64,000 bases of DNA from the NCBI RefSeq assembly GCF_000319575.2, contig NC_021291.1:1488001-1552000 (forward strand). Reading direction: 5' to 3'. The notes under the pieces were generated by a model, which saw only the letters and a program-made list of their open reading frames with translations, ran no database searches and had not been told where the DNA came from. This document shows, in pieces, positions 58,100 to 64,000 of the stretch (within the stretch, counting starts at the first letter, position 1; every line of letters begins with the position of its first letter). Source of the DNA: Spiribacter salinus M19-40. Lineage in GTDB: Bacteria > Pseudomonadota > Gammaproteobacteria > Nitrococcales > Nitrococcaceae. A program made the translations under genes and the position numbers.

Positions 58100-60420
58100 C
58101 ACGCCGGTCGAGCGCATTGAGCTTGAGTTGAACTTTACCTTCGGCGGTGAGGCATACAGCTTCGAGTCGATCACCTCCGAGGATGGCACCTATCAGGGGC
58201 TGGCCACGGCCATTGAGTCGGCGCTGTCCGCTGAGGGCCTTGACGGTGTGGACTCGACGGTCATCGAGACCAACCTCGTGCTCGATAACGCCGGCCGGGG
58301 TTCCACGGCAGGTGATGCGATCATCGGCGGTATGTCCGACTCGGATAAGACCATTGAGAAGCTGAACCTCGTGGTCGATCGCGACAGCAAGATCGATGAT
58401 CTCGCCACGGCTTCCGGCATGGAAGACAACGCGTTTAATAGCGCTGGCTACGAAGGCTTCAGCGAGATCGAGCTGACTTCGGGCGATGCTGAGGGTGATC
58501 TGTCCGTCGAAGATATTCAGGGCACGACCAAGTTTGATGCCTCGACCTTCGCTGGCGAGAGCCTGACGATTAACGCAGCCAGTGCACTGGAGAAGCTCGA
58601 CGCTAATGTGGCGGCGGATGTGGATGTCACCGCCAGCACGGCTGCGGGCGAGAATGTTTACACCACGGGCGCCGGCAGCGACACGCTGACCACCACGGTG
58701 GACGGTAATGATGTCGATACGGTCGGTGAGAGCTTCGCGGCAAGCACCAACGGTGGCGACGACACAGTTGTGATTGATATGGATGATGGCGTGTCGTTCG
58801 ACACCATGGAAGAGCTCGACAACCTGTCGGTTTCCACCGGTGCGGGTGATGATACGGTCAACCTCGACGCCTACGGCACGTTCGACATCTCCACGGGTGA
58901 TGGTAGCGACTTCGTTCGCATCAACTCCGTTGGCGATAACGGTGACGCCACTGCTGGCGAGTGGAGCATCGGTGATGAGACCGGCGCCCAGAGCTTTGAC
59001 GAGCGTGTGCTCTACGAGGCGAGCCTGACGGTTAACTTCGCGGGCATCGAGGAGACGGTGGACGTTGAGACGGATCGGGATGGCAACTTCATCGCGACCC
59101 AGACCGACATCAACACCGCCGTGAAGGCGGCCATTGATGGCAACCACGAGCTGAGCGATCTGCTCAACTACGAGGATGGCACGGGCGATCAGTCGCTCAC
59201 GATCACCTCCAACGTGGGCGGTGTTAACAACCTCGGCATCGCCATCTACCAGCCAGAGCTTGTTGAAGAGGCGTCGACCGGAGAGGCCGCTGGTCAAGAT
59301 GTGGCGCTCGCCGAGGGCGATGTCGCCGCGATCCGTGGCGGACTGATCAGCACGGAGGAATTCAATAGCGCTGACTCTGACGACACCACGGTGGCCAACA
59401 TTGTGGATGCCACCAGCGACGATAACTTCCACGGCTCGCTTAATGCTTCGGGGGCCGGTGATGAGGTGCTGCAGTCCACAGCCGATATCGAAGGTGACGT
59501 GACTGAGGGCGTTAATGCGGCTGACACCGCAGGCGGTATCTTCCAGGATGCCACCAACACCTACTTCGACCTGCAGGCGGGTGGATCGAGCAACAGTGAT
59601 GATGGCTCGATTAACCTGTCCTCGGTGAACGTGGGCGATGGCAGCAACGACATCGTCTCGGTGCACTCGGGTAACGCGAGCGCCAACACGCTGGTGGTCG
59701 ACGAGGCCTTCGGTAAGGTCACGGTGGTGAACTGGCACAAGGTCTCGCCGGATGACGTCGATAATCGGGACGAGATGGGTGAACATGCGCTCGACTTCTC
59801 GGCCTACCTTGACGACCAGGTCGACGACTCGGATAACGACAACGCCGACACGGCGGCCGAGGTGGCGGCCAGCGCGAACATGGTGGCGGGCGCCTCGGCG
59901 CTGGGCACTGCTGTGAGCGCCGGTCTCGATAACGACAACACCGCCAGGGCGAACTCGGTTAACTCCATTCGCTTCGAGCAAAACCTCGCAGACGGTGAGA
60001 CCTTCGGGGCACTCGACGGCGACACCCTGCTCACGGCGCTGAACGCGAGCGACGCGGACGACGAGTACGGCAACCTCAATGATGCCCTGCTCAACCCGGG
60101 CACCACGGCGGATCTGGTGGGTGATACGCAGAACCACATCGTGATGGTCGAGAACGACCTGAACGAAGGTGAGTACAAGGTGTTCCACCTGACTTCTGAG
60201 TCCGACGCTGATGATTTCAGCACGGCCGATGAGCTCGGTACGCTCGACTTCGGGGCCTCCATTAACTTCAACGTGGCAGGTAGCACGACGTTCAAGAACT
60301 ACGTCGAGGCCGCGAGCCAGGCGAAGGATGAAGGGGCAACGGACTTCACCTACGACGTTGTCGACTCCGGTGGCAATGTGGTGGCGACGGCTGATGCTGA
60401 CGTCAACGACGGTACCGGGG

Positions 60421-60533
60421 ACGCTGGCGGTGCTGGCGGCGGTGCTGGCGGAGCTGGCGGCGGCGGTGCTGGTGCTGGCGGCGGTGCTGGTGCTGGTGGA
60501 GCTGGCGGCGGCGGAGCTGGCGGCGCCAGCGAG
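60421..60533 (+). repeat. Gly/Ala-rich coding tract
   Basis: Repeats of GGCGGTGCTGGC-type units encode runs of Gly and Ala, a flexible linker between the beta-rich body and the last ~110 residues. Such tracts may change length by slippage. Confidence 0.8.
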
Positions 60534-60888
60534 ACCGTCGAGGTCACTGGTGCGGGCAACGACGATGCCGCTAACGCCGACGTTACCTTCGACTTCGACG
60601 ATGGCGCCTACGAGTTCGAGATCGCCAACTTCGACACCGGCGACACGCTCGACTTTGGGGACGTCCAAGGGGCGGACCAGGCGATCTTCAACGTGGCCGC
60701 GGATGCGAACCTGGGTGATGGCGAGAAACAGCTATCCGCCGCGAATGGTGACACCGGGGACACGGTCGAGGTGACTCTAACCGGTCTGACAGCTGCGCAG
60801 GACAACGCAGTGTTCAATCAGTCGAGCTTCGAGAACACCTTCGGCGACGATAGTCTCGTGCTGTAGGGCTTGTAAGCAGTGGCGTATG

Positions 60889-60914
60889 GCCCCGCGTCCT
60901 AAGCGGCGCGGGGC
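60889..60914 (+). other. Intergenic hairpin between the two large acidic genes
   Basis: A perfect 8-base stem, GCCCCGCG/CGCGGGGC with a 10-base loop, lies 22 bases after the first gene. No U tract follows, so termination is not clear. It could stabilise mRNA ends or attenuate read-through. Confidence 0.5.
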
Positions 60915-60962
60915 ACCTCCCAGAGACAACCAGGTTTTATCAAGTAAAGGGAAACTAAGATC

Positions 60963-63467
60963 ATGGCTAAGACATTCCTCAACGCCGACGAAACGTTCAT
61001 CGTTGCCAATAACGGCAGCGAAATCGTAGGCGGAAACGGTAACGAGACCATCCAAATCAATTCGGGCATCACCGGCCTCGAGCTCGATGGCAACATTGAG
61101 AAGGTCGAACTCAACAATTTAGCAGCCGCTGACGTTGAGCTTCGTGTGAACAACAGCAACCAGCTGGAGTTTGTGAACGATGGCAACGTGGTTGCGACCG
61201 CTACGGCTGGGCTTAACTCGGCCGTTGATGTTGCTTTCAGTGATGGCAATGCAACGCTGACACAGACGGGTGGAGCGAGCTACACCCTCGCCGATCCGGA
61301 CGACGACACCGATTCTGTGACGGTTGATGCCAATAACTCGCAGGACGGCAACGCGGTCGGCCTCGGTGACGAAACGTCCTCCGACGATGACGGTGGTGGC
61401 GACACCGGGAACATCTTCACGCTCACTACTGATGCGGACACCCTGTCGCCTAATGCTTCATCCACCGCAAATCAGACGAGTGACGATGACGACAGATTCC
61501 GTGCGCCAGAGGATGGCCGGTTGACTACTGCGGATTTCATTGACGCAGGGGATGGGTCTGACACGCTTACCGCAGCGGTCACAAATGCCGCTAACCTGGT
61601 GGTTGCGCCGGAGCTAGTGTCGGTCGAAGAGTGGTATGTCACCCCGACCACAGCCGCTGGTGAGGATGTGGAAATTTCCGGCGCTAATGTAACCGGGCTG
61701 CAGCAGCTCTGGGTGCAGGATGCCGTCGACGCTGACACTAGCGATGACGCCGACGAAGAAATCAACCTCACTAATATCGGCACGGATGTGACCGTCGGCA
61801 TCGAAGGTGGAACGGTTGACAACACAGATGGCAACACCATTGACGTGACCGTAGCATTCACTGGCGTGGCGGGCGCATCTGACTCTGCTTCGGTAGCGTT
61901 GAAGGATGCGGCGGCAGACACAGTGACGGTTGCTAATATCGAGACCTTGAATGTCTCCGAGACGGGTTCCGATGCTACGAGCGATATCGAGACCCTCGTT
62001 CTCGATAGCGCGGAAACCGTGAATGTCAGCTCCACTGGTGAGGGCGTAACCGTGGACGCAGTCACAGCCGGCAATCTGGAGACAATCGACGCATCGGCTT
62101 CCAGTAGTGCGGTTGATTTAAACGTGGACGGAGCCAGCGCCAACACGACATTCACCGGTGGTGACGGCGACGATGTCATCGACTTTGGAACCACCAATAT
62201 TTTCGATGCTGACGACAGCGTTAGCGGTGGCGAGGGTGCTGACACTCTTGGCATTGATGACGAAGAGGCTGCCACAACCGAGGCTTACACCAACATCTCT
62301 GGCTTTGAGGTGCTTCGGGTTAACACCGCTACTACTGCGGGAGACACCATTAACTTGGCGCATTGGGGTGGAATCACTGATGTTACCTTCGCTGCTGCCG
62401 CTGCTGCTACAACGACGGTTGAGAACCTGACCTCAGGTGCGACGGTCGCTCTTGCAGATACGTCTGGCGTTGATCTCGACCTTGAGACAAACGGTGACAG
62501 TGACACGTTGAACCTCGATTTGAATGGTGGAGGTGTGACGTACACGGTCGATGCCGCAAACGTCGAAAACCTCAACGTCAACACCGATGGCGCAACCGGG
62601 ACTTCAACCCTTGCCCTGACTAATGCGCAGCTAGAGACAATTAGTCTGTCTCAGACAGCCGCTACGGATCAGGCTGTTGATCTTGGCACGCTTGGAACAG
62701 TAGTGGAGACGGTTGATCTGTCCGGCTTCGATGCCGATACCCAGACAAACGGTGTAACGGTGGCTTTGAGTGCTACTGCTGTGAACGGGGTTACCGTGAC
62801 CGGTTCGTCAAATGACGACACGATCACGGCGAGTTCCGAGGTTGATACCATCAACGCCGGGGTAGGCGCTGACGCCATCACGGTTGGTGGTGCGCAGGAT
62901 ACCTTCGATGTTGGAGACGACGACGACGTCGACAATATCACCGTTGGCGATACGGATCTGACGAACGCCAATCAGTTCACGGTGAAGAACTTCAACGCAA
63001 CCGGTACAGGCGTTGATACGTTGTCAATTGATGAGGCTACTAACCTTGACACTAATGGCGGTGGCGATATTACTGACGGTCTTGGGGCTGGGGAACTCCA
63101 GTCAGTGACGACTTCAGCAACTGCCTACACCATCGCAGCCGCCGAGGCAGCCATAGAGTTCGCCTTCGAGTTCGACAGCGAAGTTGACCTCGATACGGCT
63201 AGCAAGAGTGACATCCTCGGCGCAATCGGCGCGGCGGATGACGGCACGGATTCGTCTACGACCGCGGGCACCATCACTGCTGACAATGCCGCTGACGCAG
63301 TGCTCATGATTGCGTATCAGGACGGCAATGCTTATCTCTTTGAAGGAGATGCTGGTACGGGTGACACTGCCATCGGTGACGATACAGGCGGCAACGATGA
63401 CATCTCCCTGGTGGGTGTTCTTGAAGATGTCGAAGTTGGGGCGCTGTCCGACGCTAACTTCGCCTAA
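60963..63467 (+). CDS. Acidic beta-repeat S-layer/RTX-like exported protein
   Basis: This 834-residue protein starts MAKTFLNADETFIVANNGSE at 60963. It has no cleavable signal peptide and almost no basic residues. From about residue 155 it contains the same kind of segment as the neighbouring gene (IFTLTTDADTLSPNA, then FIDAGDGSDTLTAAV). RTX-like stretches GGDGDDVIDFG and VGDDDDVDNITVGD follow. The body is beta-strand repeats rich in Thr, Val and Asp, as in S-layer proteins exported by type I systems. It is complete, with its own terminator. A role as surface protein is inferred; no type I transporter is in the window. Confidence 0.85.
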   Translation: MAKTFLNADETFIVANNGSEIVGGNGNETIQINSGITGLELDGNIEKVELNNLAAADVELRVNNSNQLEFVNDGNVVATATAGLNSAVDVAFSDGNATLTQTGGASYTLADPDDDTDSVTVDANNSQDGNAVGLGDETSSDDDGGGDTGNIFTLTTDADTLSPNASSTANQTSDDDDRFRAPEDGRLTTADFIDAGDGSDTLTAAVTNAANLVVAPELVSVEEWYVTPTTAAGEDVEISGANVTGLQQLWVQDAVDADTSDDADEEINLTNIGTDVTVGIEGGTVDNTDGNTIDVTVAFTGVAGASDSASVALKDAAADTVTVANIETLNVSETGSDATSDIETLVLDSAETVNVSSTGEGVTVDAVTAGNLETIDASASSSAVDLNVDGASANTTFTGGDGDDVIDFGTTNIFDADDSVSGGEGADTLGIDDEEAATTEAYTNISGFEVLRVNTATTAGDTINLAHWGGITDVTFAAAAAATTTVENLTSGATVALADTSGVDLDLETNGDSDTLNLDLNGGGVTYTVDAANVENLNVNTDGATGTSTLALTNAQLETISLSQTAATDQAVDLGTLGTVVETVDLSGFDADTQTNGVTVALSATAVNGVTVTGSSNDDTITASSEVDTINAGVGADAITVGGAQDTFDVGDDDDVDNITVGDTDLTNANQFTVKNFNATGTGVDTLSIDEATNLDTNGGGDITDGLGAGELQSVTTSATAYTIAAAEAAIEFAFEFDSEVDLDTASKSDILGAIGAADDGTDSSTTAGTITADNAADAVLMIAYQDGNAYLFEGDAGTGDTAIGDDTGGNDDISLVGVLEDVEVGALSDANFA

Positions 63468-63514
63468 TCCCTCCCTAAGGAGCGGATGCAGCCTCTAAGG
63501 GCTGTTAGCTAAAG

Positions 63515-63546
63515 AAACCCCCGGCTTCGGCTGGGGGTTTTTCTTT
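63515..63546 (+). terminator. Rho-independent terminator
   Basis: An 11-pair stem (AAACCCCCGGC with GCTGGGGGTTT, one G-U pair) has a TTCG tetraloop and is followed by TTCTTT. It lies 47 bases after the acidic protein gene and ends its transcript. Confidence 0.92.
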
Positions 63547-63578
63547 GTGGGACTGACGAAATAGAAAGGAAACAGGAC

Positions 63579-63656
63579 ATGACCAAAGCAATCATCTTTA
63601 CCCTAACGATCCCCCTAGCCGGCTGCAGCGGTATTCCTCTAGTACCGGGTATCTAG
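63579..63656 (+). CDS. 25-residue candidate lipoprotein
   Basis: The short frame reads MTKAIIFTLTIPLAGCSGI and ends LVPGI. A Lys near the start, a hydrophobic stretch and a lipobox LAGC make a complete lipoprotein signal, leaving ten residues after the acylated Cys. GGAAACAGGAC precedes the ATG. Tiny lipoproteins exist in gammaproteobacteria (for example entericidins), but the family here is not recognised. It follows the terminator and would need its own promoter. Confidence 0.5.
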   Translation: MTKAIIFTLTIPLAGCSGIPLVPGI

Positions 63657-63827
63657 AAAAAGGGCTCCCTGAGAAGACTTTATCTTTTAGCAGTAGGTTG
63701 CCTCATATAAAAAGAGAAAAGCGCTCACAGAGCTTCTCTGTGTAGTGGCCACAAATTCAACCGCCCCAGCAAACGGGCCTTGCGACACTCTTGAACGCCT
63801 CCGCCCCCAGTCTCTCAACCCAAGCAA
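63657..63827. other. Intergenic stretch without recognised features
   Basis: No open frame, tRNA or clear repeat was recognised. It includes an A/T-rich piece and a short inverted repeat, AGAGAA/TTCTCT near 63712-63740. Confidence 0.5.
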
Positions 63828-64000
63828 TCAAGACGCCCAGCGATAGCTTGAGTGCAGGCCGCCGAGCCATGTCTTCCGAACAAGTTTCCTGGGTTGCTTA
63901 AAGAAATCTGGGTCGTTACAGGCCAGATTATCTGCGTCTTCAGGGCGTATTGGTGGCTCGGCTTCATTGCTCATGTGTGGTCGGGCGGTGTTGTAGTACT
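63828..64000 (-). CDS. C-terminal end of an integrase-core transposase (runs off right edge)
   Basis: The last 56 codons of a minus-strand frame begin YYNTARPHMSNEAEPPI. The YNTxRPH motif is the end of the DDE integrase core of IS3/IS481-type transposases. The following tail ends SSYRWAS. The main part lies outside the window, so the family and whether it is intact cannot be told. Confidence 0.6.
   Translation of the reverse strand, partial: YYNTARPHMSNEAEPPIRPEDADNLACNDPDFFKQPRKLVRKTWLGGLHSSYRWAS

Larger units (their letters stand above)
57583..60866 (+). pseudogene. Headless acidic S-layer/RTX-like gene (silent cassette)
   Basis: This open frame has no plausible start. It opens after a TGA at 57564, and the first in-frame candidate is an internal GTG at 57741 without a ribosome binding site. 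The product is highly acidic and beta-rich, with repeated Asp/Gly segments such as GAGDDTVNLD and GDGSDFV, and no hydrophobic segment. A Gly/Ala tract precedes a C-terminal module ending FGDDSLVL, as in type I-exported proteins. Joined by inversion to the start at 52642, it would form a 1229-residue protein. It could be a true pseudogene if inversion never happens. Confidence 0.75.

Noticed and set aside
57987-60668. An 893-codon open frame antisense to the headless gene
   Set aside because: Its composition mirrors the Asp/Gly/Val-rich sense strand, it has no known motif, and long shadow frames are common opposite such codon use.
60889-60914. A Rho-independent terminator after the headless gene
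   Set aside because: The stem is strong but no U tract follows.

Overview
The window comes from a GC-rich gammaproteobacterium. Three things suggest this: the miaB-ybeZ-ybeY-corC-lnt order next to leuS, the divergent MFS/uvrA pair near ssb, and the tRNA-Tyr/Gly/Thr - tufB - tRNA-Trp - secE - nusG - rplKAJL - rpoBC order. The very acidic exported proteins at the right end suggest a halophile. A Spiribacter-like member of the Ectothiorhodospiraceae is my best guess, but this is inference and not a database result.

Layout. 1-9.7 kb (minus strand): the start of leuS, a zinc-ribbon protein (ybeL-like), then the tightly coupled miaB-phoH-ybeY-corC-lnt operon, and a ugd-manC nucleotide-sugar pair. 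9.7-20.2 kb: deoD, a divergent HAD phosphatase plus a three-domain ligase/carrier/acyltransferase, ssb, a fused ATP sulfurylase/APS kinase, an MFS exporter and uvrA. 20.2-51.2 kb: about 31 kb of co-directional minus-strand genes holding secE-nusG, rplKAJL-rpoBC, the str operon, S10, spc and alpha operons, and mdh.

51.3-64 kb is the unusual part. At the canonical tufB site, between tRNA-Thr and tRNA-Trp, EF-Tu codons about 71-256 are missing. About 1.07 kb of foreign sequence carrying the 5' end of an acidic S-layer/RTX-like gene takes their place. That gene fragment reads in frame into the last ~140 codons of EF-Tu, giving a 449-codon chimera. About 5.3 kb away, in the opposite orientation, lies a large acidic gene with no start codon. 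The two share a 517-bp inverted repeat (51720-52236 and 57583-58099; seven mismatches counted by eye). Inversion between the arms would join the promoter/RBS/N-terminus at 52.6 kb to the headless gene, giving a continuous predicted 1229-residue protein. The invertible interval contains the tRNA-Tyr/Gly/Thr cluster with its own promoter, a trypsin-like Calx-beta protease, a DUF6447-like gene and two tandem paralogous tyrosine recombinases. This looks like an undescribed ON/OFF switch for a surface protein built around a broken tufB. Homologous recombination or assembly error are the main alternatives.

To the right lie an intact acidic beta-repeat protein with a clear terminator, a 25-residue candidate lipoprotein, and the end of a transposase running off the window. 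The core genes supply translation and transcription machinery. The sole intact EF-Tu gene here is tufA at 34.9-36.1 kb.
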